From positions 1-64,000 of the forward strand of contig WION01000139.1 of NCBI GenBank assembly GCA_015039365.1: a stretch of 64,000 bases of DNA, in the 5' to 3' direction. Below are positions 50,051-61,315 of this stretch, in pieces. The notes under the pieces are model-generated. The model saw only the letters and a list, made by a program, of their open reading frames with translations, was not told where the DNA came from and searched no databases. Both the position numbers and the translations under genes were made by a program. The stretch comes from Amanita rubescens. Its lineage: Eukaryota > Basidiomycota > Agaricomycetes > Agaricales > Amanitaceae. Each line of letters opens with the position of its first letter. Position 1 is the first letter of the stretch.

Positions 50051-50722
50051 ATGTTATTCTTGTACACGCTGCTTTTCTTTGTACTTGGAACCTCGCTTGC
50101 GACAGTTACTCCTCCTGAAAGCAGCCAGCTGCATATTTCTCAACACGAACAACAAGAACAACACGAACAGAAAGTTCCGCTTTCAACATTTCCCGTCCCG
50201 GAACGTACTAACCTTTTCGAACGGATAAATGGCGTCTGGATATGTGTTAGGGACTCTACTCTTATAATAATAAACTAATGGATCTCACGTACCTCAATCA
50301 ATAGAAAGACCATATTATGAAAATCGAAAAGGAGGCTATCGCGGGGCTTTGGGACCGGTTAAACCAGAAGCTGGTGACGTTGGAGAGGGACTTGCATCTC
50401 CTGTTAAGCACTACCAAGTGGTCACGGGCAACCGTACAAGAGATTGGCAGCGTCAGTGATCTACGGGATTCTTTAAGAACTGTGATAAACTTACGCTGTG
50501 TTGTAGAACTGGAAGGGTTCCCCTTTGCCTCAGTTTGCTTCCGGCGAATCCAAGGATATTTTATCCACCTCGTGGGTCTCGGGGCCGATTAAATATTACG
50601 GTAGCCCATACAAACTTTACTCTATAGCAGTGCTCTTGCAGGTGAGTGGAGCAGGACGCTGGAAAAAACTTCCCAAGGATGTGCCGCTTAGAGTTAGGTT
50701 AGTTACGAAACCGGCCTCATAG
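50051..50722 (+). CDS. GxW-family small secreted protein 12
   Basis: Exons 50051-50245, 50305-50451 and 50507-50722, 185 residues. Signal peptide MLFLYTLLFFVLGTSLATVT, then a Gln/Glu/His stretch (QHEQQEQHEQK). Exon 1 ends ERINGVWIC, exon 2 ends TKWSRATVQEIGS, exon 3 has STSWVSGPIKYYG. Closest relative is the next gene (51016): leader, promoter and introns are nearly the same while the mature part differs, a useful pair for measuring selection. Confidence 0.82.
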
Positions 50723-50823
50723 TGTGTGTAATAGAAATGTACCGCCGATCTTGTTGCAAAGCTTGAGAATAAAGGATTTAAGTAATATTTAATCCTCTGC
50801 CGGCCCGAGCATGGCATCGGAGA

Positions 50824-50912
50824 CCGGGTTTCATGGCCTTCGTGATCAAAGCGGCCCGCGGCCCTTGTATAAAACTGCCAGATTTTCTGGCAACCCTTTG
50901 AGCTGGTCTCCA
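50824..50912 (+). promoter_or_regulatory. GxW-family promoter, gene at 51016
   Basis: CCGGGTTTCATGGCC at 50824, TATAAAA at 50868, TGAGCTGGTCTCCA at about 50899-50912 (31-32 bp). Confidence 0.72.
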
Positions 50913-51015
50913 TTGCACTTTGCCCGCCGCTTAGTAGTAAATATACAGTAAGTGCTATAATGCCAATCAACCCGTCATTTGTGTTTAAATCATTCTACAA
51001 AGGACATTGAGCCTC

Positions 51016-51722
51016 ATGTTGTTCTTGTACACGCTGCTTTTCTTCGTACTCGGAACCTCGCTCGCGACAGTTATTCCTCCTGAAAGCGATCAGCAGCAGC
51101 ATATTTCTCATTTATATCAACCCAAAGGACAGAAACAGAAACTTCCGCTTTCAAAATTTTACCTCCCACCCGTCCCGGAACGTAGTATCCTAGTCGAACG
51201 GATAAAAGGTGTCTGGATATGTGTTAGTGAACTCTATACTCTTTTAATAATATCATTTCGCACTAACGCACTTCTCATGGAATGGTAGAAAGACAGCACG
51301 GAGAAATATTATGATCATGTTTTGAGGGTCGACAAGGAGGCTATTGAAGAAATTTGGCCTCCGATGAGTGTGCCAAAGCTGCGTGAGATGTTGAGCATAA
51401 CCAAGTGGTCACGGGCAACTGAGGAGGACATCAAGGTCTGTGGTCTACGAAATTTCTTTTTGGAGAATTTGTGATGGACATGTACTACTAGAACATGAAG
51501 CTTACCGGTAAGCTTCCCGCGCATAAGTTCGTATCCCCTTTGCCCCAGTATACTGCCGATGAGACGAGCGACGTTTTATACACCTCGTGGTTCTCGGGGC
51601 CGAATTTTTATCAAGGTTACAAAGTAACGGTGCACTTGAGATATCAAGGGAGGAAAGCCTGGACAGATCTTGGGTACCTGACGCTTGAGAAGCAGTTGGT
51701 TAGGGAACTGGCCCGGTCATAG
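51016..51722 (+). CDS. GxW-family small secreted protein 13
   Basis: Exons 51016-51222, 51289-51435 and 51492-51722, 194 residues. Signal peptide MLFLYTLLFFVLGTSLATVI, then a Gln-rich stretch. Exon 1 ends ERIKGVWIC; exon 2 reads YYDHVLRVDKEAIEEIWPP and ends TKWSRATEEDIK; exon 3 has YTSWFSGPNFYQG. Donor 2 is GTCTGTGG. Last plus-strand member of the run; the next family gene is inverted. Confidence 0.82.
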
Positions 51723-51954
51723 CGAATGACTCGAACTTTGGTATTATAGTACTTCACGGCAGATTGACGCTCATGAATGGTCCAACAAAGATGGGTATAT
51801 AAATAAATGCGTACCTACTACTAAACCTATACCTATGTAATCCAATCCAACCCAATAATGCTATATGTACACCATGTGTTTAGAATCCAAAACAAAAGAA
51901 AGGAAAGCGTGTCAGCATTATGGTGTTCGTAATATTCGTTGTCGTGAATGAAGC

Positions 51955-53955
51955 CTACGTCGACTCCGCTTTATCCGACGAGGACGACGAAGAATCCGAA
52001 GAAGCAAAGCCGCCATTGGAATGGGGTCTCGCGTCCTCCTCGACCGCAACATCTTGTCGAATCTGTAGGACCGATAACCGCGGAGAAGCCTCAGGAGAAG
52101 AATCGTAATACTCCTCCTCATCAAGCGTGAAACTCTCATCGTCACCCTCTTCTTCGCCTCCCATCTCGTTGGCATCTTCTTCCCCCTCCTCCTCACCACC
52201 GTCGTCTGCAACCGCCGCACCACCATCCTCACCCAAATCAGAAAGAGGAACAGGTGAAGCCGTCGCGTAACCCCTCCCAAAAAAGAAACCAGGCTCGCCC
52301 TCCCTAGCATCCCTAGCATCCCTATCTCCCATACTCGAAAAAGTCCTCCTCATCCTAGGCGCCCTCAGCATATCCCGCGCCGTAGGCCTCGTCATCCAAA
52401 TGCCACCCAACCTAGAGTCTTCCCCTCCCCCCTCGGCCCCACCACTACCACCACCTTCGTCCTCGTCTGCGTCTGCATCTTCTTCATCCTCCCCATCCTC
52501 CTCCTCTTCTTCTTCGTCGCCGAATTCACCCTCGGGCCTCTCCTGAAGCAACCCATCTACAAACACATCCCCCGATATACTCCTTTCCGCTTCCTCGTTA
52601 TCCCGTAGGGACGGGAAATCCAGGTGAGAAAACGGGTACGGATACGAGTAGCCGGCCGTTGTCGTCGTCGTCGTAGGGGTAGAGCCACCCGGGTAGGCGT
52701 TTGGATTCCCAGTTGCAGTTGTATTTGCGTTTGCGGTCGTGTTTGGGTTCGGATTCGGATTCGAGTTTGCGCCCCTGCTCGCGGGGTATGGATAGGAGTT
52801 GAGGAGTAGGTTTGGATTGGTAGGGATATAGGGTATGGATGCCCCTGGATATGGAAGTCTTGATAGGGGTTGGAGAGAGGTTGGAGGTGGGATTGGGTAA
52901 GGGTGTCGAGGTGGAGCGGTACCAGCGCTCGAAGAAGAGGAAGAAGAGGAACTTGAAGGGAATTTGTATGGTGGGTGGGATGAGACTGCTGTTGCGAAGA
53001 AGGAATAGACGTGGAGTTTTGGTGAGGAGGTCGGTGGCGGTGGCGGTGGCGATTGTGGTTGTTGAGGTTGCGGCGGCGACTGCGGTTGAGGTTGCAACGG
53101 TTGACCTTGCGATGACCTTATGGAACGAGGTGGGGCAAAGAACACGCCATCCGTAGCCGACTTGCATGGCGTGTATAGGGTTCCCAACGGATTGCCACTG
53201 TACGATATCAGTACACCCGCTGGCACTCGTGAAAATAAAGACACGTACCAAACAGCACATCCTACGCCTTCACGTACGCACCCGCACACGGAACGCACCA
53301 TCTTTCCCACCGCCGCTGAATCAAAATAACACGGGTCGAGATGGACGACGGAATCGGACGCTTCCGTTTTGGCAGTCCACATGCCGAGTTTAGGGCGCGG
53401 TGCGGCTTTGGTGTGCACGATAGCACCGCAGCCATTTGAGACTTGTTTTCCTGGGGGCCGGAATCTTAGTTTTTGGGGCGAAGAGGGGCGCGGTGGGTAG
53501 AGAGGGAGTAGAGAGGGGAAGAAGGGGGAAGAGTCTGTAGAGCGGAGATAGTGCGGATGCTCGTCGGAGGCAGAGTGGGGATCAGCGGAGGAGGCACCAC
53601 AGCGGAGGACGAAGGTGTACTCGTCATTCTCATCTCTGTTCAAATCTAGCGGGGGCGCAACTGGGAATGGAAGCGCGAATGATGTCTGTTGCTGACTTTG
53701 CGATTGTTGACTCTGTGAGGGCTGTTGAGGAGGTTCTGGGACAAGTCCTGGGTGATCCTCCTCGTACGGGACATAAACCTCCCATCTCGAAGGCCTGTTG
53801 ACTGCAGTATAGACCCTGTCCACTCTGAGAGCGCCTCTGCGCCTCAATCTTGATGCCTCACCTGTACCTCTGACGAGGTCTGAAAGGACGATGTCGTCCT
53901 CGACGTCCTGCGGTGAGCCGCGTCCGTCTGGCGTGCGTCGGTAGATGAGTGGCAT
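51955..53955 (-). CDS. Acidic low-complexity protein with a Cys-rich GNPLGT motif, unknown function
   Basis: Start at 53955. One intron is inferred at 53198-53248 (GTACGT ... TACAG, 51 nt). It contains no stop and is a multiple of three, so the frame is open with or without it. Splicing gives 649 residues and restores CGCVREGVGCAVC followed by GNPLGTLYTPC, a probable zinc-binding motif at about residues 228-252. The rest is low complexity: Gln/Pro runs, Ser tracts, NPNP repeats, and long Glu/Asp tracts in the C-terminal third. Such composition suggests a disordered, perhaps nuclear, regulator. No family recognised. Its 5' end is 57 bp from the 3' end of the next minus gene. Confidence 0.75.
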   Translation of the reverse strand: MPLIYRRTPDGRGSPQDVEDDIVLSDLVRGTGEASRLRRRGALRVDRVYTAVNRPSRWEVYVPYEEDHPGLVPEPPQQPSQSQQSQSQQQTSFALPFPVAPPLDLNRDENDEYTFVLRCGASSADPHSASDEHPHYLRSTDSSPFFPSLLPLYPPRPSSPQKLRFRPPGKQVSNGCGAIVHTKAAPRPKLGMWTAKTEASDSVVHLDPCYFDSAAVGKMVRSVCGCVREGVGCAVWYVSLFSRVPAGVLISYSGNPLGTLYTPCKSATDGVFFAPPRSIRSSQGQPLQPQPQSPPQPQQPQSPPPPPPTSSPKLHVYSFFATAVSSHPPYKFPSSSSSSSSSSAGTAPPRHPYPIPPPTSLQPLSRLPYPGASIPYIPTNPNLLLNSYPYPASRGANSNPNPNPNTTANANTTATGNPNAYPGGSTPTTTTTTAGYSYPYPFSHLDFPSLRDNEEAERSISGDVFVDGLLQERPEGEFGDEEEEEEDGEDEEDADADEDEGGGSGGAEGGGEDSRLGGIWMTRPTARDMLRAPRMRRTFSSMGDRDARDAREGEPGFFFGRGYATASPVPLSDLGEDGGAAVADDGGEEEGEEDANEMGGEEEGDDESFTLDEEEYYDSSPEASPRLSVLQIRQDVAVEEDARPHSNGGFASSDSSSSSSDKAEST

Positions 53956-54012
53956 GAAGATTAGGTAAGCCTCCGACGCTGACCACGTGCATTGACGCGT
54001 GTTCTATAATTA

Positions 54013-54626
54013 CTACGACCGTGACGGTATTCTAAGTTGTACACATAAACTTGGCCACTTCTTTGGATTGCCTAAAACTCCAATAGATACCATTATTCCA
54101 CCGCGACATACACCAGTTACTACTAGTTGATCCTTGCGATACGTGCTTTCCGTGGCTTCGGGGGGTAATCTGACCTACAAAATGATGACAGCTCAGACTC
54201 CATTATATTTTCAATTTGCGGTAAACCGCTCACGTTGTAAGGTGCTTGTTCAAATCGTTGTACTTTTACCACCCGGCTCCATGTCGCGGATTCGATTAAT
54301 CCTTGAGCGGTTCCCAACTTTTTCCTCGGTAGATCATAGAGCGTCGTAACCATCCCATCTTGAATCAGCATACATATCTTCGCAGGCTGCAGTGGTTCAC
54401 CTTCAGCTGCCTTGTACAAAACGTGCGTTTTCCAGATTCCATTTATCCGTTGGCTCTTGGCCTCTGGAGACACGTTATGTTCGTAAGGTGCCGATGTGAG
54501 CATATTTTTCAACCTATGTCCGATCCCTTTTTGCTGAGGAGGGTCGGACGGAGTCTCTGGAGAAACAGGAATCGCCGCGACTGAAATGGCGAGTACAAAG
54601 AATAGCAACGTGTGCAAGAATAACAT
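54013..54626 (-). CDS. GxW-family small secreted protein 14, inverted and lacking intron 1
   Basis: Exons 54234-54626 and 54174-54013 (minus), 184 residues. Signal peptide MLFLHTLLFFVLAISVAAIP. Exon 1 runs through the usual intron-1 position: RINGIWKTHVLYKAAEG continues straight into ICMLIQDGMVTTLYD and ATWSRVVKVQRFEQAPYN without splice sites. Intron 2 (GTGAGCGG ... TTTTGTAG) remains. It is the only intact member on the minus strand. Loss of just one intron could reflect recombination with a partly spliced cDNA. Confidence 0.8.
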
Positions 54627-54725
54627 GATTGATAAGGCTCGATAAGGTCCTACGCAGAACATGCGATTAGCCGTCAGTTTATATGGGAGTCGCTTACTGT
54701 TGGGAATGAGCTTGACGAGGTACTA

Positions 54726-54846
54726 TAGAGACCAGCTCTAAAGTGCGAGGGGGATATGGAGACCAGCTGAAGCTTAGCGAGGCGGATGCAGTGCCATCTT
54801 ATACTAGTAATACCAGTGGACGTGGCCATGGAACCCGAAAATCAAC
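54726..54846 (-). promoter_or_regulatory. GxW-family promoter, minus-strand gene at 54626
   Basis: Read on the minus strand: TTGATTTTCGGGTTCCATGG (54846-54823), TATAAGAT (54803-54796), AGCTGGTCTCCA (54768-54757) and a second AGAGCTGGTCTCTA (54739-54726). Spacing TATA to first motif is about 35 bp. Confidence 0.7.
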
Positions 54847-55093
54847 GTCCCAGGTAACCGGCTATGTGAGTACTCCATTTCATCTAACATCATTGCTCAA
54901 GTGACTCTGATCATTTCAATGCTCAGGTTAACGTTGTTGGTGAGCCGGTACCGGGCTCATGTCTCTATTAGTATCACAACCGTGTGAATATCTCCGGCCG
55001 GCCAATTGGCACGCACGCACGCTCGCCGAACAACGTGCGTCTAGTACTGTCATTCCATCAAAATGACTCTGCACGCCTTTGACTTCAACATCC

Positions 55094-56721
55094 ATGTCAA
55101 AGATCTACTCGCCTCTGCTAGTAGCACCAGTCAATAGCGTCAATCCAGGTGTACGGGCGTCCTGGCGTTGGCTGCCGGGGCACCTCCTCGCCCTCTTGGT
55201 CCTCGCTTATCTTTATCTATACCGTCATGGAAAGAGTAAGACCCACGTTGCCGAGTTCCCCATCACCATTCCGGTCCCTCTGTCTATCCAAAGAAACTGG
55301 GGCGCGTATAGACCTTGGTTCCCGGTAGCGGACTATACTCCTCCGCCAGAGCAGTGTAGTATTACCCAAGTTAATATCGTGCGTGTCTATTATTATTTTT
55401 CATCGATCGAGGCTGAGATTTGCGTTGTAGTTGCAACGACATGGCGCGCGTTACCCTACGCGAGGAGCTCAAGCAGGCATACTCGCCGCTCTCGACAAGC
55501 TCAAATCAGCTGAGGCTTATCTACACCCTCACCTAATCTTTCTGAAAAGCTATGAATACGATTTACGAATAAACGATTTGGTTTATTTCGGTGCTCAGCA
55601 GTACGTTTGGTATTGTTCACATATTCACACCTCACCGATCGTACTAGAGCCAAATTCACGGGAAAGGAAACCTTTTTGCGATATCCTTACCTTGTAAATG
55701 AGGATAATCTCCCCTTTGTGAGAGCGTCAGGGAGCCAGCGCGTCATCGACTCTGCTACGAATTGGACGCTAGGTACGTCCTTACCCTCCCTTCCACTAAA
55801 TTCAACTTCCTCACCACCAATCAAGGATTCACCGAAGCCTCCAACCACATTTACCACGCCAAACTAAACGTCATCCTCGACGAAAATGTAAGATTCCTTT
55901 TCTCTTCACCTCCTCTAACCCTAACCCTAACCATAAAGCAAAATTGCACGCTTGACAACAACCAATGCCCCAACGCCGGTTCCGCCGATTTTGCCGTCGA
56001 CTCCTGGATAAACCAATACGCCTACCCAATATCCACCCGACTCAACTCTCTCGCTCCAGGTTCCAACCTAACCCAAGCAAACATCTACGGCCTCCAACTC
56101 ATCTGCCCATTCGAATCCATCGCTCACATCTCCCATTCCCCCTTTTGCGACCTATTCACTCAAGACGAATTTGCTTCGTTCGAATACGTAGCCGATTTAG
56201 ACAAATTTTACGGGACGGGTTATGGGCAACCTTTAGGTCGCGTTCAAGGTGTTGGGTATGTTAATGAGTTGTTGGCGAGGTTGACGGGGTTGCCTGTGAG
56301 AGATCGGACGCAGACGAATGGGACGTTGGATGAGGATGGGGAGAGTTTTCCGTTGGGGAGGGGGGTGTATGCGGATTTTTCGCATGATAATGAGATGGTG
56401 GCGATTTTTTCGGCGATGGGGTTGTTTGTGCAGGGTAGGGCGTTGGATCCGAGTGAGCCGGATGAGGGGAGGACGTGGTTTGCGTCGAGGATGGTGCCGT
56501 TTGGGGCGAGGATGGTGGTGGAGAGGTTGGTTTGCCATGAGGATGGGGGGGAGTATGTGAGGGTGTTGGTGAATGATGAGGTGCAGCCGTTGGAGTTTTG
56601 TGGTGGGGAGGAGGGATTGTGTGAGCTTGGTGCGTTTGTGGAAAGTCAGAGTTATGCGAGGAATAATGGAGAGGGGGATTGGGAGGCTTGTTTTGATAAC
56701 ACGCCAGAAGTGCCAATGTAA
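55094..56721 (+). CDS. Histidine acid phosphatase (phytase-like), membrane-anchored
   Basis: Exons 55094-55378, 55431-55600, 55648-55772, 55826-55887 and 55939-56721, 474 residues. The catalytic N-terminal motif QRHGARYPT is at residues about 97-105 and the C-terminal catalytic HD at FSHDNEM (about 370). Histidine acid phosphatases form a phosphohistidine intermediate and hydrolyse phosphomonoesters such as phytate. Before the domain lies a hydrophobic segment (HLLALLVLAYLYLY, residues 35-48), so it is probably a type II membrane protein rather than freely secreted. From about 56230 on, codons switch from C-ending to G/T-ending. The last intron contains short CTAACC repeats. Confidence 0.9.
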
Positions 56722-56772
56722 GATACCCATATATATTATAAAATGTAATAAGATATACATGTATAATGCGTC

Positions 56773-57915
56773 TCATGAAGATGCAAAAAACCGTTCTAGC
56801 GTGCCTATCATTCTTAGATATGTAGCGGGGGAGGAAGAGGCGCCTTTACCCGCAGTACCGACGTACGTCCGAATAGCGCCTTTATCTACGCCCGTCGCGT
56901 AATCATCAAAGTATTTATCAAACGTGCCTCGTTTGATCGCCATTGTAGTCATCACCTGTGCGCGTACGGCCGGGTCTGCCCTGAGCGGCCCTGGCCCTGG
57001 TCTTGGCGGGGGAGAGGGAAGATACGAGTGGAGGACCCCGAGAAAGGTCTGCGGACGGCCTTTATCGAGTTGGTCGGGATAGATGAAGAATCGGTATGGT
57101 TTAGGGAGGTATTGGAGACGCGGGTGGTCTCGTGTGGGAGTTGTACCCGGATGGGAGAGGTCTAGCCCGATCCGCGGGGAACGGTAAACCGTCGGGTGGG
57201 ATCCCCTCGGTTGTTCAACCTCTCGTGGGAGGAGGGTGAGGTGGGTTGATTTGCTTAAGCTTTCACCGGGACGGAAGGCCTTTAGACCGGTGGAAGGATC
57301 CCATTTTGTTTCGACGAGGGATGAAATGGAGCGGACTGCTCCGCTTGCGTGGAGAATTTCGTCTACGATGAGAGATGGGCCACATATGATTTTTGGGTCT
57401 GGAGAGGTACGAGAGAGGGTGCGGAGGAGGATTCCACCTCGAATGTCTTTTTGAGGTGAAGAAGAGGCGATGGTGAGGTCAAGTCCTTTGCGAGAACCGC
57501 CTCGGTAGCTTAGACTTGTTAGACTGCGACGAGAGTCTTTCGACGGTCGAGGCGAGCGGTGAAAATGCCTGCAATGGTGGGGTTAGTCTAGCTTGGTTAA
57601 AGAATGACGCGCGTACCATTGAGCTGGTATTCGTTGTCCTTCGCTGCCGTGAGTAAACGGGTCTTCGTGTGAGCCTGGTAACCAGAGGTAAAACTCCAAT
57701 TCGAGAACACTATAGCGACTCTCCCCAGACGATGAGCCAACAATGAGCTCATAGTCGCAGAGAATGATTTTGGCGATGTATTGAAAGCGAGCTTCGAGTT
57801 CATCGTCTGACGCGCCTTGAAGGTCAGAAACATCAAGAAGATCTTGAAGGTTGGCTACTAGTTTGGATTTCTTCTTCGGTTCTTCACGGTCCGCTTCGTC
57901 AAACGGACGCTTCAT
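56773..57915 (-). CDS. Conserved protein of unknown function
   Basis: Exons 57617-57915 and 56773-57568, joined inside the Trp codon at QWHFHR; 364 residues. The N-terminus has a nuclear-localisation-like stretch (DREEPKKKSK). Ordered sequence follows (ELEFYLWLPGSHEDPFTHG, SYRGGSRKGLDLT, GGILLRTLSR, GPSLIVDEIL), which has the look of a conserved enzyme core, but I cannot assign it. Slight resemblance of RGGSRKGLDLT/GGILLR to DNA glycosylase motifs is too weak to use. No membrane segment or signal peptide. Converges with the phosphatase gene 51 bp away. Confidence 0.75.
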
Positions 57916-58279
57916 GGTAAGTTTTCCTCGTGGGTTCAGGCTGGCGAAAGTTACGTACTCTGGTCAATGTTTCAGCCCCGGTTTCCCGCCTCGTGTTCAT
58001 CAACACGCGCCGTCCAGCATGTACGCCCTCCCATGCTCATTGTCGTTCATGGCTGCTGTCTTGCACCGCCCTGCTCATACTAGTCGCATCAAACCGACTT
58101 ATACGCAAAAAACGTGGTGTCCCAAGATTATCCACATCATTATCTTCATTCTTGCCGCCTCAAGGCGTGCTTGATTGCCCTGCCTCAACGCAACGGCCTG
58201 GCACGGCGTTAGATAAAAAGTAAGCAGCGCAGCACATTTCCTTTTCCACACCAACAACCTTCCCTCAGTCTTGTCCGCC
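57916..58279. promoter_or_regulatory. Divergent intergenic promoter region
   Basis: 364 bp between two genes transcribed away from each other (starts at 57915 minus and 58280 plus). It is pyrimidine-rich near the plus-strand start. No distinct motif identified. Confidence 0.5.
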
Positions 58280-61200
58280 ATGGCCAACCAGACACCGACA
58301 AAGAAATGGACTTCACGCATGGGCGGTGTCATGCGCCGTGCCTCCACCGCGCTCATAAGCCCAGCTCGTCCAGGGACACCCGACCAAGGAGAGCGCACCT
58401 CTACCGATATTGACCGCGAGGACGACGCAGTGTCTACCAGCGGCAAGAAGCCCAAAAAGTCCCGCAGTAACACTAGTCTCTCCAACATCTTCACCAGATC
58501 CGCCACTCCCCCTCCTCAGCCTGCGGCGAGTACAGCGGCAGCCGCGCCTCACCAGCCTAGCCCTATCGCTGAATCTCCTGCTAGAGAGGCCGCTGAGTCC
58601 CAAGAGGAAATTACCGCTCCAGCAGCTACAAAATCTCCCTTGTCGCAGGAAGTCAAGCCACCTAACACTTCCGATCCTCAAGAAGTCGTTACGAGTCCTA
58701 CCGCGGGTTACGTTGCCCCTCCCCTCGAAGAAGACACTTCTAATCCCGGTGCTTTCACTGACGATGTTGATGATCTTCCTTCTTCGGATCCTATCCCAGA
58801 TCCGTACGCGCAGCCGGCTGCGGAAGAGGATGCTGCATCGCCGCCCCCACAACAATCACCACTACCTATTGAACGTGCACCGAGCGATGCAAGTCAACCA
58901 ACGGAACCTTCCGTAGTCCCCACGGCGCAAGACAGTACCGATCTGCTTGTCAGCAGTGGAGGAGAACAGGAGGACAGGTCTGCCCCGATTCCTATCCCGC
59001 AGAAACAAGGCACGTTTTTCGAGTATATCAGATCGAGCCCGGAAGACGATGATGAGGTGCCCCCACCCCCACCTTCGAAGCAACAACCTCAACAGCAAAC
59101 GCCTCCACAGCCTCAGACGCAGATGCCGACGATTATCCCTATCCCTATCCCTATCGTCACTAGCCCTAGCCAACAAGGGCAACAAGCACCTAGGACGCCC
59201 CCACGTCAAGTAGACCTTGACATGTACACTTCGGAACATGAACCCTGGTCTCAGCACAGCGTTGAAGAGACGCCCATGTCGATTCCTCCTAGGCCTGTCG
59301 CGAGGAGTTTGACTTCGAGGAGCGATTCTAGCGAAGATATTCCCGCCACCAGCCGTTCGCTCGAAAATGAAAATCCGTTTGACGATCCAGTTGCGCCGAG
59401 GCTTCCTCCCTCGCATGGGAATGGGCCTATTTATTCTTCTTCCCCGGATAATCGTGCTGTGATGATGTCGATGCCTACGGCACTCGTTCCTGGTAATTCA
59501 AAAGCAAAGTAAGTGTCTATCCGTGCCTGCGTCTTCTTCTGACTCACCCAAACTCCAATTCTTCAGATCAACTCAACAACCCAAGTTCCTCGGTAACCCC
59601 AAACCCTACGGCGCCGATTCAGATTCCGAGTAAGTGCCTAGAGACCCTCCTCTTCCTCCTCAATCACGCTGACACAACGAGCAGCGAAAGCCAACCCCTC
59701 ATCCGCAGCGGCAAAACTCCAAAAACAGGCAACTCCTCTTCATCATACCCGTTCCCCAACCCTATAACTGCCACTACTCCCGGTCGGTACGGCACCTTTG
59801 AACAGCACGAATCCGCTACGCCCCCTCGTCTGCGCGAAAATGGGTGGGTGGAAATCCACCTCCCCGATTCATACGTGTATTACGTCAACCCCTCGGCGCG
59901 CGTCGTTGCGGACGTTGAGATGCGGAACGACCGGTTGTCTAATGCCGTGATGAGACATCTTGAGATGGAACAGCATAAAGATGCCGTGGAGGGTGCAGCG
60001 GAGGGAGCCGAGTTGTGGCTTCGCGATGCGGGGAGTATCAAGAAGGGGTTTATTCCTGTGAGGTGGTGGGTTGATCATAAAGAGAGGAGTGTGGTGTTTG
60101 ATAAGGCGTTTGATGTGGCGATTAAGAGGAGGGCGTTGAAGAAGAAAAAGGAAGATGAGGATCGTGAGTTGTTTGCCTTTTTTTTTTTTCTTTTGTGGAG
60201 ACTCAATTTCGCTTTCAGAGCTGGATTTGGAGTATAGGTATTGGGCTTTTGTGGAGGCTCATCCTTCGCATGTTACTTTGGAGCCGAGGGCGAAGCAGGA
60301 AGCGTATGAAGCGATTAATTGGGCTATGACGGGTACGTCTTTCCGGAACTGGTGGACTCGTGCATTGATATTAATCGAATTGTGCAGAACGGCTTCTTCC
60401 TTCTCAATCGCCGATTCCTGCTCCTTTCACGCAGGAAGAATGTGGAACGTTGCTAGATCTACTCAAGCGGTTCGATGGTACGTTTCTTTAAATATTGTTT
60501 GACTTGTATTCTAATGTATGCGTTTAGATGACAAGGAGGGACGGGTTGACGTTGCCATTCAAACTCGAACCATCGCAAGGATCCTGTTGCGAGTTGCACA
60601 ATGGCGTCAACAACATTTTCGTCCCAACAAACCCCTGCCGAAAGACATCACGGCCAAAACTGCGACAGCGCCAATTTACCGCAGGGCGTTCCCCCGCGTT
60701 CTTGTGGACTTTACCATATCCTGCTTGTGTCTCGGTATTCCTTACTTCTTCCTTGACCGCTCGAGAGACCACAGAGCGGACGAAGAGAGCGGGTTGAGAA
60801 CCGCTGCTCCAATGTTTGTCATTGGCGCGTGCACGTGTATCATGGTACGTGTTTGATTCTATACCCGGGATTTTGACCCAAATTGACGTGTTTGAAAGGC
60901 ATCCATTATATTGAGCGCATCGGTGACTTTCCTCACATTGTCGGGACTGGATAGCGTCATGCGCATCGCGGGATTCGTAGCGCTCGTTTCAGCCATCTTT
61001 TCAATGGCCTCGACGCTCCTCGCTATCTTTACCATCAAAGCGGACCTCGAAAGGCCTCCTCAGGTGATAGGTGGAGAAGGGCTCTTGATGCTATCGAAAC
61101 GAAGTGTCGTCATGTCCCTCCCCGTCGTGTTCCTGTTGTACTCCATCATCGGGTTCGTGACGGGCGTTGTCTTGTTCTCCCTCCGGGGTGTGTCTATCAC

Positions 61201-61315
61201 GGATGTTCACCTCGTTAGACGTCCGTTCAACGAGTATACGCGGTGGACGGCTGCCGGTGCGTTAGGGGCTATCGCTGGGATGTTTACCATCTCTTTTTTG
61301 CTTTTCAAGCGGTGA
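58280..61315 (+). CDS. Large multi-pass membrane protein with disordered N-terminus
   Basis: Seven exons (58280-59508, 59567-59629, 59685-60163, 60219-60332, 60388-60477, 60528-60844, 60899-61315), 902 residues. The first about 430 residues are Pro/Ser/Glu-rich and disordered (SGKKPKKSRSNTSLSN, QPQQQTPPQPQ). Next comes an ordered block starting GWVEIHLPDSYVYYVNP, similar to the first half of a WW domain but lacking the second Trp. A helical region follows, then about four hydrophobic segments (VLVDFTISCLCLGIPYFF, AAPMFVIGACTCIM, ASIILSASVTFL with AGFVALVSAIFSMASTLLAIF, VVFLLYSIIGFVTGVVLF, and a final ALGAIAGMFTISFLLF). Function unknown. Confidence 0.8.

Noticed and set aside
51918..52319. Arg-rich minus-strand frame
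   Set aside because: Frame-shadow of the acidic Glu/Asp repeats of the gene at 51955-53955.
55917..55934. Telomere-like CTAACC repeats in a phosphatase intron
   Set aside because: Only about three units, in the position of the branch site; more likely a duplicated CTAAC branch motif than telomeric DNA.
56233..56776. Pro/His/Ser-rich minus-strand frames of 171-175 codons
   Set aside because: Antisense shadows of the G/T-rich end of the phosphatase gene.
57236..57454. Plus-strand frame within the conserved unknown gene
   Set aside because: Antisense to a well-supported two-exon gene (56773-57915).
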